In this document: in pieces, positions 17,181 through 24,903 of the stretch
How the letters are laid out: the number at the start of each line of letters is the position of its first letter
Position numbering within the stretch: the stretch's first letter is position 1
Assembly (NCBI GenBank): GCA_964628285.1
Contig: CAZVNP010000033.1
Location: 1-35,341, forward strand
Source: JAPLDP01 sp964628285
GTDB lineage: Bacteria; Bacteroidota; Bacteroidia; Bacteroidales; JAGONC01
DNA: 35,341 bases
Reading direction: 5' to 3'
The notes under the pieces: model-generated
Told to the model about the DNA's origin: nothing
Database searches by the model: none
The model's input: only the letters and a program-made list of their open reading frames with translations
Program-made: the position numbers and the translations under genes

Positions 17181-17489
17181 ATGATCGAATTCCAATATTT
17201 TGAAGGATGTCCCCATTACCGTGAAACCTTAAGAAATCTTGAGGAACTTGTTTCAGAGGGATTTGTTTCTAAAAAAGACATTAAGATCACAGAAGTACCC
17301 GATCCGGAATCGGCTGAAAGGTTACATTTTCAAGGTTCTCCAACGATCCTTGTGGATGGTTATGATATTTACACGGAAGCAAAACCGGAATCATTCTATT
17401 ATGCGTGCCGTGTGTACCTTATTGACGGAAAAATGACGGGTACTTTTTCTAAGGAGTTTATTAAAGGCAGGATAAGCATGATGAAATAA
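17181..17489 (+). CDS. small thioredoxin-fold protein
   Basis: The start is set at ATG 17181 (102 residues), preceded by an A-rich stretch with AAAGGA 7-12 bp upstream; a TTG further upstream only adds unlike residues. The N-terminus MIEFQYFEGCPHYRETLRNL gives a beta strand and a GCP motif at the head of a helix. FQGSPTILVDGYDIY near residue 55 carries the cis-proline segment (GSPTxxVDG) of thioredoxin-like proteins. The single N-terminal Cys (no CxxC) suggests a monothiol or binding role rather than a classical disulfide oxidoreductase. Relatives are short cytoplasmic proteins of unclear function, some found with mercury or arsenic genes; nothing of that kind is nearby. Confidence 0.65.
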   Translation: MIEFQYFEGCPHYRETLRNLEELVSEGFVSKKDIKITEVPDPESAERLHFQGSPTILVDGYDIYTEAKPESFYYACRVYLIDGKMTGTFSKEFIKGRISMMK

Positions 17490-17514
17490 GGATCAAAGCT
17501 GTTTATGAATGAGA

Positions 17515-17542
17515 GAGGGTGTTTCACCCGTGAAACACCCTC
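17515..17542. terminator. perfect 13-bp hairpin between the thioredoxin-like gene and rnpB
   Basis: The arms GAGGGTGTTTCAC (17515-17527) and GTGAAACACCCTC (17530-17542) are perfect complements with a 2-base centre. It lies 25 bp after the stop of the plus-strand gene and 13 bp past the 3' end of rnpB on the other strand, so it could end both transcripts. There is no T-run on either side, so it would be an atypical terminator or an RNA-end protector. Confidence 0.45.
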
Positions 17543-17555
17543 CCGGAATTTAATA

Positions 17556-17975
17556 GACAGCTTTTCCGTAAGCCGGATTCTGTTCTCCCGGCGTGCCGGG
17601 AGCTCTATCATTTATCTGGACCGGTCATCGCTGGCCGGTTCAAGCGGCCTACCCCTCCCGGTTCCTGACTCTGCCAGGATCAAAACGGGCAGCTTTGACG
17701 GGATGACCCCGCCCGGGATATATTTGGCCTTGCAACCCATAAGGTTTACCCACGCGGCATGTCACCACGCCGCGTCGTGAGCTCTTACCTCGCGTTTTCA
17801 CCGTTTCCCGACATTCAAATGACTTGAACATCGGGATGTTATTTTCTGTGGCACTGTCTGTTCCCGACAGGTAACAGATTACCTGTCGGGACCTTTCCGT
17901 TAGGAAGTATGGCGCCCTGTGTTGTCCGGACTTTCCTCCCCGCGTTACCACGGAGCGATAGAGGGAAAAGCTGTC
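17556..17975 (-). ncRNA. rnpB: RNase P RNA, bacterial class A
   Basis: On the minus strand the RNA begins GACAGCTTTTCC and ends GGAAAAGCTGTC, which pair as a 12-bp P1 stem and fix both ends (420 nt). The universally conserved 5' block GAGGAAAGTCCGGACA is at about 17923-17938, followed by the ACAGGGCG segment. The ACAGTGCCACAGAAA and GGTGAAAACGCGAGGTAAGAG blocks occur in the middle, and AGAATCCGGCTTACG near the 3' end is the P4/J2-4 partner region. This is the catalytic RNA that removes 5' leaders from precursor tRNAs with the RnpA protein. The stem near 17863-17905 (GACAGGTAATCTGTTACCTG) is a variable helix. Confidence 0.97.
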
Positions 17976-17991
17976 AAAGAACTTAAGGATA

Positions 17992-17999
17992 CAAAATTA
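17992..17999 (-). promoter_or_regulatory. rnpB promoter -7 box
   Basis: Minus-strand TAATTTTG matches TAnnTTTG and lies 16 bp upstream of the rnpB P1 stem. A GTTG (18023-18026 on the plus strand as CAAC) lies 23 bp farther upstream, close to the usual -33 distance. Transcription would begin a few bases before the mature 5' end. Confidence 0.5.
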
Positions 18000-18319
18000 C
18001 GAATTTTACTTGGATTTTGATACAACCTCTCATTTCTCCGTCTGGCCTTTAACGGAATCTTCGCCCCGTGGGGGCCCCGCCTCCAGACCCAAAGGCAAAA
18101 AAAGACAATTCTGACTCTCTACGATTTAAAAAGTCAAAAGGAAAAGGCTAAGGTGGTCGCATTTTGCGACTACTTCTCCCGATATAAATTTTATCAATTC
18201 TCCCTTATGACCTTAATGCATGGAACTGCCAATTGCCGATCCTGCGTTCGTCCACCTGCGGCGAACTCCGCGGGACGTCGCTCCGCCTTCGGCGGGCTCC
18301 GCTGCCGACTGCCTACTGA
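18000..18319. other. gene-free stretch with a CTGCCGA word array and GC-rich insert
   Basis: Apart from the rnpB promoter region, no gene is supported; the short plus-strand ORF here has no family features. At 18226-18246 there are heptamers CTGCCAA, TTGCCGA, TCCTGCG. At 18302-18322 there are CTGCCGA, CTGCCTA, CTGATCA. The two groups are separated by about 55 bp of GC-rich sequence with CCGCCTTCGGCGG-like hairpins. The second group reaches the stop codon of the DUF2027-Smr gene. Confidence 0.55.
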
Positions 18320-19402
18320 TCAAACGTTCTCATAAATCACCACCTCCACTGCTCCCACGCCGTAAGTCTCAAAGGGTGCATCACGGCATTCGATGCCTTC
18401 ATAATATTCGGCGAGGTGATCCATGATCCTGGCTTTCAGGATGCCGTTGCCGACGCCATGGATGAAGAACACCTTGTAGTAGTGGTTTTCTATGGCGCTT
18501 TCTAGGGTCCGCATGAAATAATCGGTCTGTATCTGGAGTATCTCATGACTCTTCAGGTCTTTGTAATCATCCCTCAGCGCTGAGATATGGAGGTCGACTT
18601 CGGCTATGCGTGCCCCGATGCGGTGACGGTCGATGAGGGCGGGGACGACGGCGGGTTTTATCGGCGACGGTGGCATCTCTTTCCCGGCTGCCGTTTCCTT
18701 ATCTTCGGCAGTGACGTCGCTGAGGGTTTCGATGCTGTGGATGGTGACTATGAGCGCTCTCTCCGCCAAAAAAACTGGCTGGATGTAATTGGCCTCCCTC
18801 ACGAATTTCACGGGACGTATGCGGAAGGTCGTACTGCCCGGCGACAGTATCTTCTGCGGATGATCCTGATGGAAGAGTGTCTGTATGATGCCCTGGCTCC
18901 ATGCTTCGATGTCGTCACGCCCTATGGTGTCGAGCAGGCACTTCGACTGGGGGCTGACGGCATCGTAATCCATGCCCGCATAACCGCCCTCCTTCTCTTT
19001 CAGAAGCAAGCTGAAAAGGACATCATAATCGGTGTAGTTGACGAGGTAAATGTCCAGCATACCGGTGATGAGCCATTTCTGATCCTGTGGAACAAAAGCC
19101 AGGTAGACCCCTTGTTGAAAGTCCTGCCGCGACGGGTACCTGATGATCTGTGTCACCCTGTCGCCGGAGGTTTCTGCAGGCCTGTTCTCACCGGATGCCG
19201 TCACCGGTGCCTCGGCCGTGCCGTCATAATAATCCTTTATCTGGTCATCATCTTCAACCCTGACCAGCTCACTGGTCAGGGTCGGTATCTCAAAACCATC
19301 CTCTATGGCGACCTGTACGAGGTTGCTGCTGATGATCTTCGAGACGATCCCTCCGCCTTTCTCGTTCAGGAACCGGACCCGATCGCCTACATTAAAACGC
19401 AT
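18320..19402 (-). CDS. DUF2027 and Smr domain protein
   Basis: A 360-residue protein. The N-terminus MRFNVGDRVRFLNEKGGGIV and the following IPTLTSELVRVE form a small Tudor/KOW-like barrel that opens DUF2027 proteins. The middle (about residues 90-240) is the DUF2027 beta-sandwich. The C-terminal 80 residues form an Smr domain: EVDLHISALRDDY (the DLH motif), then VFFIHGVGNGILK (HGxGxG motif), ending VGAVEVVIYEN. Smr domains, first known from MutS2, nick or cleave DNA or RNA. This combination is characteristic of Bacteroidota and its cellular role is not established. It is cytoplasmic and appears monocistronic, with a promoter box at 19418-19425. Confidence 0.92.
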   Translation of the reverse strand: MRFNVGDRVRFLNEKGGGIVSKIISSNLVQVAIEDGFEIPTLTSELVRVEDDDQIKDYYDGTAEAPVTASGENRPAETSGDRVTQIIRYPSRQDFQQGVYLAFVPQDQKWLITGMLDIYLVNYTDYDVLFSLLLKEKEGGYAGMDYDAVSPQSKCLLDTIGRDDIEAWSQGIIQTLFHQDHPQKILSPGSTTFRIRPVKFVREANYIQPVFLAERALIVTIHSIETLSDVTAEDKETAAGKEMPPSPIKPAVVPALIDRHRIGARIAEVDLHISALRDDYKDLKSHEILQIQTDYFMRTLESAIENHYYKVFFIHGVGNGILKARIMDHLAEYYEGIECRDAPFETYGVGAVEVVIYENV

Positions 19403-19417
19403 CGCACTAATTTTTTA

Positions 19418-19425
19418 CAAAAGTA
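19418..19425 (-). promoter_or_regulatory. -7 box of the DUF2027-Smr gene
   Basis: Minus-strand TACTTTTG matches TAnnTTTG and lies 16 bp before the ATG at 19402. No clear TTTG is present upstream; the nearest candidate is TTTC at about 17 bp. Confidence 0.45.
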
Positions 19426-19532
19426 GAATAATTTTATACGTCGAAATCAGTTAATAAGTATGACAGATGGTCACGCTGGCAGTTTACGTTTTGGCGTGCC
19501 TTGCATCACAGGTCAGACCTAAAAAAGATCCT

Positions 19533-20318
19533 ATGTCACTAAAAAATGTTGCCTTTTCCATCATTTTGTTATCTCTGCTGTCGTTGGTATATTCCTGTAA
19601 AAAAGAACAGAGCACGGGGAAGATCGTTTTCACCTTTGTCCATTATGACGACGGAGAGCCGCTGGTCACCGATACGATGAAGTACGTCAATGCCGCCGGC
19701 AATCATTACATGATCACGGAGTTGCAGTATTTCATTTCCGACATCGTCCTGCACCGCTCCGGTGGTCAGGATTATATGATCACCCAGTCGAACGGCATCC
19801 ATTATGTCGACAATGACATTCCCTCCACGATGCAATGGGCAATCGCCGAGGATATACCGGCAGGCACCTACGATTCGATCAGCTTCACTTTCGGCATTTC
19901 TGAAGCCAAGAACCAGTCAAACATGTTCCCCGATCCTCCGGAACGTGATATGTTCTGGCCTGATGTGCTTGGCGGAGGTTATCATTATATGAAGCTCAAC
20001 GGTAAATGGCGCAACGACACCACGGCCGAACAGATGCTCATGTTTCACCTGGGCATAGGGCAGATCTACGACGGTGACAGCATCACCGGATTCATACAGA
20101 ATGCATTCAACGTCACCCTGCCGGCCTCTTCATTTGTCCTCAGCGACAACAGCCAGCGTGAGATAGAGATCGTCATGAACATTGAGGAATGGTTCGAAGA
20201 TCCATATGTCTTTGATTTTGCGTTGTATGCCGACATGATGATGCAGCGCGAGGAGTCGATGCACATGGCGTGCATGAACGGACAGCATGGGGTGTTTAGT
20301 GTGGGATATGTGAGGTGA
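19533..20318 (+). CDS. MbnP-like lipoprotein
   Basis: The start is taken at ATG 19533 (261 residues) because it places a lipoprotein signal peptide at the N-terminus, with lipobox LVYSC (Cys22) followed by KKEQ. The mature protein begins KIVFTFVHYDDGEPL and contains ITELQYFISDIVL, DIPAGTYDSISFTFGI, a W142 segment (FWPDVLGGGYHYMKLNGKW) and MLMFHLG. These are the conserved landmarks of the MbnP family. MbnP proteins are periplasmic; in methanotrophs a tryptophan is converted to kynurenine by the partner MbnH, creating a copper site. The next gene encodes an MbnH-like di-heme protein. A His/Met-rich C-terminus (MMMQREESMHMACM) could also bind metal. Copper binding here is inference. Confidence 0.78.
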   Translation: MSLKNVAFSIILLSLLSLVYSCKKEQSTGKIVFTFVHYDDGEPLVTDTMKYVNAAGNHYMITELQYFISDIVLHRSGGQDYMITQSNGIHYVDNDIPSTMQWAIAEDIPAGTYDSISFTFGISEAKNQSNMFPDPPERDMFWPDVLGGGYHYMKLNGKWRNDTTAEQMLMFHLGIGQIYDGDSITGFIQNAFNVTLPASSFVLSDNSQREIEIVMNIEEWFEDPYVFDFALYADMMMQREESMHMACMNGQHGVFSVGYVR

Positions 20319-20326
20319 GGGATATC

Positions 20327-20368
20327 AGATTTAAGATTTAAGATTAACGATTAACGATTTATGATTTA
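20327..20368. repeat. 7-bp word array (AGATTTA x6)
   Basis: Six consecutive heptamers: AGATTTA, AGATTTA, AGATTAA, CGATTAA, CGATTTA, TGATTTA. The array occupies nearly the whole space between the MbnP-like and MbnH-like genes (20319-20376). Confidence 0.8.
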
Positions 20369-20376
20369 GATTTTAG

Positions 20377-21534
20377 ATGTATAAATTTGCGATAGGTTGT
20401 GTGGTTGTTTTGGTTGGGTTATTGGTCGGATGCAGGAAAGAGGAGACGGTGACGCCGGCGGCGACGCCTTATGACTTCAAGATACCGAAGTTCTTCCCCA
20501 CCGAACTCAACATCCCTGCCGATAATCCGATGACCGTGGAGGGAGTGGCGCTGGGGCGTTACCTTTTCTACGACGGGCGGCTGGGAGGGCGCACCGATCC
20601 CGACTCACTCATGAGCTGCGCCACCTGTCATCACCAGGAAAATTCGTTTGAATGCGGCCCCGACAGTCCCCAGTTCCCCGGAGGCCATCCCCATGGCATC
20701 ACCGGCAAGCCCACACCCCATTTCATGCTGCCTCTTATCAACCTGGTATGGAATAACACGGGGTACCTGTGGAATGGAAAGGTGAACAACGACAATCCTC
20801 AGCCCGGCTACCGGAATATAGAGGACATTGTCCGCATGGGAGTATACGCCGAGCATGAGATGAACAGTGACACGACCCATGTGAAGGATATCTTCCAGAA
20901 CCTGCCCGGCTATCCCGAGCTCTTCAGGAAAGCCTTCGGCACCGATGAAGTCACCTTCGACCGCATCGCCAAGGCCATCGCACAGTTCATCCGGACCCTT
21001 GTCTCATCCGACTCAAAATTCGACCGTTACATGCGTGGTGAAGAGCAGCTGACGTCATCCGAACTTAACGGCTATGTTCTTTTCACCACCGAGAACGGAG
21101 CCGACTGCTTTCATTGCCACGGAGGAACAGGGAACCCGTTGTTCACCACCAATCTGTTTTACAACAACGGTAAAGACACGTTATTTACAGGGCCCTATGA
21201 GGATCCCAACGACCGCTATCATATCACCGGCGACCCTGCCGATCTGGGAGCTTATAAAGCCACCACGCTGCGCAACATTGCCTATACCGGTCCCTATATG
21301 CACGACGGCCGTTTCGCCACCCTCGATGAGGTCATCGATTTCTACTCCGATCATGTGAAGTGGTCGCCATACATCAATCCCCTGATGCATCATGTGAGCA
21401 CCGGCGGTGTCCGTCTCACGGCGTCGGAAAAAGCCGACCTGAAAGCTTTCCTGCTGACCCTGACAGATGAGACCTTCCTTACCAACCCCGCTTATTCCAA
21501 GCCGGATGTTTTCCCTGACGGGTCGCATCAATAG
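20377..21534 (+). CDS. di-heme peroxidase of the CcpA/MauG/MbnH family, lipoprotein
   Basis: The protein has 385 residues. The signal peptide ends at lipobox LLVGC (Cys19), so it is membrane-anchored on the outer face. Two c-type heme sites are visible: CATCH at residues 81-85 and CFHCH at residues 244-248. The family landmarks VALGRYLFYDGRL, W122 in YLWNGK (the position of the inter-heme tryptophan in MauG), LGAYKATTLRNIAYTGPYMH and DGRFATLDEVIDFY are all present. Members either reduce H2O2 or, like MauG and MbnH, oxidise residues of a partner protein. Since the gene upstream encodes an MbnP-like protein, the MbnH role is favoured. Its stop overlaps the oppositely oriented peptidase gene by 7 bp. 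Confidence 0.9.
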   Translation: MYKFAIGCVVVLVGLLVGCRKEETVTPAATPYDFKIPKFFPTELNIPADNPMTVEGVALGRYLFYDGRLGGRTDPDSLMSCATCHHQENSFECGPDSPQFPGGHPHGITGKPTPHFMLPLINLVWNNTGYLWNGKVNNDNPQPGYRNIEDIVRMGVYAEHEMNSDTTHVKDIFQNLPGYPELFRKAFGTDEVTFDRIAKAIAQFIRTLVSSDSKFDRYMRGEEQLTSSELNGYVLFTTENGADCFHCHGGTGNPLFTTNLFYNNGKDTLFTGPYEDPNDRYHITGDPADLGAYKATTLRNIAYTGPYMHDGRFATLDEVIDFYSDHVKWSPYINPLMHHVSTGGVRLTASEKADLKAFLLTLTDETFLTNPAYSKPDVFPDGSHQ

Positions 21535-23681
21535 AAATCCTTATTCTCACCCGTTTTAGTCTGCCATCCCGGTGTCATGCCCAGGTTATAGAAGGTGAAC
21601 GCCCAGGTGTCGGTGGCTTCGTCGATGATCTTCGACGTCGGTTTGCCGGCGCCATGACCCGCCCTGGTTTCGATGCGTATGAGCTCGGGGTTGGAACCCC
21701 GGTTATCGGCCTGCAGTGTCGCAGCGAACTTGAACGAGTGTGCCGGCACCACACGGTCGTCGTGGTCGGCGGTGGTGATGAGGGTGGCGGGATAGCTCAC
21801 GCCCTTCCTGAGGTTCTGCAGCGGCGAATAGCTGAGGAGATAACGGAACATGGCCGAGTCATCGTCGACGGTGCCGTAGTCGGAGGCCCAGGCCCAGCCG
21901 ATGGTAAATTTCTGGTAGCGCAGCATGTCCATGACGCCCACGGCAGGCAGGGCCACTTTGAACAGATCGGGACGCTGCGTCATGCAGGCACCCACCAGCA
22001 GGCCGCCGTTGGAACCGCCGGAGATGGCTATTTTTTGCGGCTCGGTGTATTTTTCTTTGATGAGGTACTCCGCCGCCGCAATAAAGTCGTCGAACACATT
22101 CTGCTTGTGCATCTTCGTGCCGGCCTTGTGCCACGCCTCACCGTACTCACCGCCACCCCTGATGTTGGGTATGGCAAACGCCCCACCGCTTTCGAGGAAG
22201 ATCAGCCTGCTGACGCTGAAGTAGGGCATCATGCTGATATTGAAGCCCCCGTAACCGTAAAGCAAAACAGGATTGCGACCGTCGAGCCGCAGCCCCTTTT
22301 TATATACGAGAAACATGGGGACGCGCGTTCCGTCTTTGCTGGTGTAAAAAACCTGTTTCGTGTCATAATTGTCCGGGTTGAAGTCAACATCGGAATGGTA
22401 CAGCTCCTTTGACTTGTTGTCTTTCACATCATAGGTGTAAATGGTGGTGGGGAAGGTAAATGAAGCAAAAGCATAAAAGGCCGTGTTATCTTCGTAGTGA
22501 CCGCTGATGCCTTCCAGTGTACCCAGTGTCGGCAGGGCCAGCTCGCCCAGCTGAGTGCCCCGGGTGCCATAAATGTATGCCCTGCTCGTCGCATCTTTCA
22601 TGTACTGGGCCAGAAACCTGCCACCGGCCGGCGTCACACCGTCCAGAACCTCTTCCTTCTCGGGGATAAGGGTCTTCCAGTGCTTACCTTCGGGATTCTT
22701 CAGGCTGATGGCTACGAGCTTATATTTCGGGGCGCCGTCATTCGTCCTCACGAAGAGCTGATCACCGATGTTGCCGATGACCATGTAATCATTCTCAAAG
22801 CCGGGCGCCAGCTGAACGAAAACCATGTCAGGCTTCGACAGGTCTTTGTAATAAAGGGCATTGCCCTGGGTGGATTCGCTTTCGTAAAGGATGAGATAAC
22901 GTTCATCCTCGGTGGTCTGAGCCGTATAATTACGCATGGGGTTATCCTTATTTTCGTATACCAGCATGTCGTCGCTTTGCGGTGTTCCAACTTTGTGGTA
23001 GTAGACTTTCTGATTCTTATTCTTTTCCGTGAGAGCTATGCCGGTGGGTTTGTCATAGCGGCTGTAATAAAAGCCGTCGTTTTTCCAGGCGATACCCGAG
23101 AACTTGACCCAGTCGAGCTCATCAGGCAGCACTTTCCTGGTGGCGATATCCATCACGAAGATCTTGTTCCAGTCCGATCCTGCTTCGGCCGTGGCGTAAG
23201 CCAGGTATTGACCGTTTTTGGAGACGGCCAGGTCGGCCAGCGCAATGGTGCCGTCCTTCGACAACAGGTTGGGGTCGAGGAGCACCTCGGGCGTCGCATC
23301 CAGACTGTCCTCGATGTAAATGACACCCTGGTTCTGCAAACCGTCGTTCTTTGAGAAGAAAATATGATTGCCTTTTTTGAAGGGGACACCATACTTGGGG
23401 TAGTTCCAGAGCTTAGTGAGCCTTGCTTTGATCTCTTCCCTGAAAGGAATTTTGTCGAGGTAGGCAAAGGTCACCTTGTTTTCGGCTTCGACCCACCGGG
23501 CCGTTGCCTCCGACGTGTCGTTCTCGAGCCAACGGTAAGGATCGGGAACAGCCACACCGTAATAATAATCCACCACGCTGTCGCGCCGTGCCTGCGGGTA
23601 TTCAATGGCCGGTTGTCTGCGCATGCACCCCAACATCGTTACAATTGATGTAATAAACAGTAAATAAGAAATTTTCTTCAT
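21528..23681 (-). CDS. prolyl oligopeptidase family serine peptidase (S9A), lipoprotein
   Basis: The protein has 717 residues, the normal length of S9A prolyl endopeptidases. A signal peptide ends at lipobox TMLGC (Cys19), so it is probably anchored in the periplasm or at the surface. The N-terminal YGVAVPDPYRWLEND is the standard prolyl oligopeptidase opening, followed by a seven-bladed propeller (about residues 80-420) and the alpha/beta hydrolase domain. The catalytic triad is visible: Ser557 in SGGSNGG, Asp641/642 in ADHDDRVVP and His676 in AGHGAGKP. It cleaves short peptides after proline, fitting a peptide-using lifestyle. It is a single gene convergent with the MbnH-like gene. Confidence 0.95.
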   Translation of the reverse strand: MKKISYLLFITSIVTMLGCMRRQPAIEYPQARRDSVVDYYYGVAVPDPYRWLENDTSEATARWVEAENKVTFAYLDKIPFREEIKARLTKLWNYPKYGVPFKKGNHIFFSKNDGLQNQGVIYIEDSLDATPEVLLDPNLLSKDGTIALADLAVSKNGQYLAYATAEAGSDWNKIFVMDIATRKVLPDELDWVKFSGIAWKNDGFYYSRYDKPTGIALTEKNKNQKVYYHKVGTPQSDDMLVYENKDNPMRNYTAQTTEDERYLILYESESTQGNALYYKDLSKPDMVFVQLAPGFENDYMVIGNIGDQLFVRTNDGAPKYKLVAISLKNPEGKHWKTLIPEKEEVLDGVTPAGGRFLAQYMKDATSRAYIYGTRGTQLGELALPTLGTLEGISGHYEDNTAFYAFASFTFPTTIYTYDVKDNKSKELYHSDVDFNPDNYDTKQVFYTSKDGTRVPMFLVYKKGLRLDGRNPVLLYGYGGFNISMMPYFSVSRLIFLESGGAFAIPNIRGGGEYGEAWHKAGTKMHKQNVFDDFIAAAEYLIKEKYTEPQKIAISGGSNGGLLVGACMTQRPDLFKVALPAVGVMDMLRYQKFTIGWAWASDYGTVDDDSAMFRYLLSYSPLQNLRKGVSYPATLITTADHDDRVVPAHSFKFAATLQADNRGSNPELIRIETRAGHGAGKPTSKIIDEATDTWAFTFYNLGMTPGWQTKTGENKDFY

Positions 23682-23987
23682 AGCTCCAGGTTTTCGTTAT
23701 AATAAAAAAATTTTCCTGATAATGCGGATTCATTACGGTGACGTTCTAAAATCAATCAAATCTTATAAAATCCTATTGTGTCCTACTCTTCCTATTGTGG
23801 TAAAAAATAACAGCTACTCATCTATTTTGATCTACTTTATAACCACATAAGGAGAATAAAGAACCTTGTTCGGCCGACCAAATATTTATAACAAAAGTTG
23901 ATGATAATTTCCCGGAAAATGACGTAATTTTAGCCGGTATAATGATATTCTTTCTTTTTTTATTAAACATTCAAAGGGTGTTTCGTG
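23682..23987. other. gene-free divergent intergenic region
   Basis: The 306 bp between two divergent genes hold no gene. TCCTATTG occurs twice (around 23772 and 23791), with a related TCCTACTC between the copies, and AACCACATAAGG (about 23840) resembles fragments at 27967. TAATTTTA at about 23925 resembles a -7 box for the downstream gene but lacks the final G. Confidence 0.5.
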
Positions 23988-24893
23988 ATGAAACCGGTGA
24001 AAGTGCTCCGTCTCTTTAAGAATGATTATGTCATCGATGATCTTAATTCAGAAGAACTTGATGTTGTCGGCTACAAATATAATGAAGTGATTCATGACAG
24101 GCAAGGAAATGTTCTGGAAGAGATCAGATACACGTCCGGTGGCGAGGTGGAGGAAAGGACCGTGAACCGTTATGACGGCAACGGTTTTCTGACCGAAGAA
24201 TGGTATTATGCGGGTGACGAGGAGCCTGCCGAGCACAAGACCTACGAAAGGGACGAGAAGGGACGGGTTTTGCGGGAGATCAAGCATTATCTCGACGGCT
24301 CACAGGATATAACCTCTTACACCTATGACGAACAGGGTCATCTCCTGGAAAAACAGATGATGAATTCGGATGATGAACTGGAAGGCAAGGAGATATACAC
24401 ATTTCACGATGGGAAATTGGTTCATTACCGGGTGCTGAATGAAGATGAGGGTCTTTTATCTGAAAAGGAGATAGCCTATGATGAAGCGGGCAGGATAACT
24501 TCCGCCACCGAGCGTTATCCCGATGATTTTCACCGTGCCAGGATCGTCGAGGTGTTTGACGGTGAAGGACGGCGCAGCCAGACCTTGCGCTATAACGGTC
24601 ATGAGCAGCTGGTCGAGAAGGTCACTTACATCTGGGCCGACGGGGAGCATGTCGGGCAGGTCGTCGAGGAGACACCTTATGGGGTCACCACCTCGCATTA
24701 TACTTATGACGAGGAGGGCTACCTGACCCTGCAGGAGTCGTTTGACCGCGGTAATAACCTGGTCGCCAGGGTCGAAAGGACATACGGTGACGATCATCAG
24801 CTCATCGAATCCCGGGTTTTCATCGACGGGCAGGGCAGAGGCATCAGCCAGAACTACGACATCAAATATGAGTACGAATATTTCGAGGATTAA
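23988..24893 (+). CDS. cytosolic YD/RHS-repeat-like protein
   Basis: The protein has 301 residues from ATG 23988; the frame could open 3 bp earlier at GTG. There is no signal peptide or membrane helix. After a 25-residue head it is built of about ten repeats of 20-23 residues. Examples are YTYDEQGHLLEK, YERDEKGRVLREIKHY, IAYDEAGRITSATERY and HYTYDEEGYLTLQE. The Y.YDE.G.L..E core matches YD (RHS) repeats, which normally form extracellular shells, but this protein lacks an export signal, an RHS core motif and any toxin tip. It is unusually acidic. The downstream secreted-protein gene starts 11 bp later, so they may be co-transcribed. Function unknown. Confidence 0.6.
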   Translation: MKPVKVLRLFKNDYVIDDLNSEELDVVGYKYNEVIHDRQGNVLEEIRYTSGGEVEERTVNRYDGNGFLTEEWYYAGDEEPAEHKTYERDEKGRVLREIKHYLDGSQDITSYTYDEQGHLLEKQMMNSDDELEGKEIYTFHDGKLVHYRVLNEDEGLLSEKEIAYDEAGRITSATERYPDDFHRARIVEVFDGEGRRSQTLRYNGHEQLVEKVTYIWADGEHVGQVVEETPYGVTTSHYTYDEEGYLTLQESFDRGNNLVARVERTYGDDHQLIESRVFIDGQGRGISQNYDIKYEYEYFED

Positions 24894-24903
24894 TCAGCAG
24901 TTT

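Noticed and set aside
17649..17951. Minus-strand ORF of 100 codons
   Set aside because: It lies entirely within rnpB, whose conserved RNA blocks explain the sequence.
18153..18426. Short plus-strand ORFs upstream of and overlapping the DUF2027-Smr gene end
   Set aside because: They cover a GC-rich intergenic insert and word arrays, have no recognisable start or domain, and partly run antisense to the Smr domain.
24742..24903. Longer N-terminus for the CHU_C protein
   Set aside because: It would overlap the previous gene in another frame and hide the signal peptide that begins at 24904.
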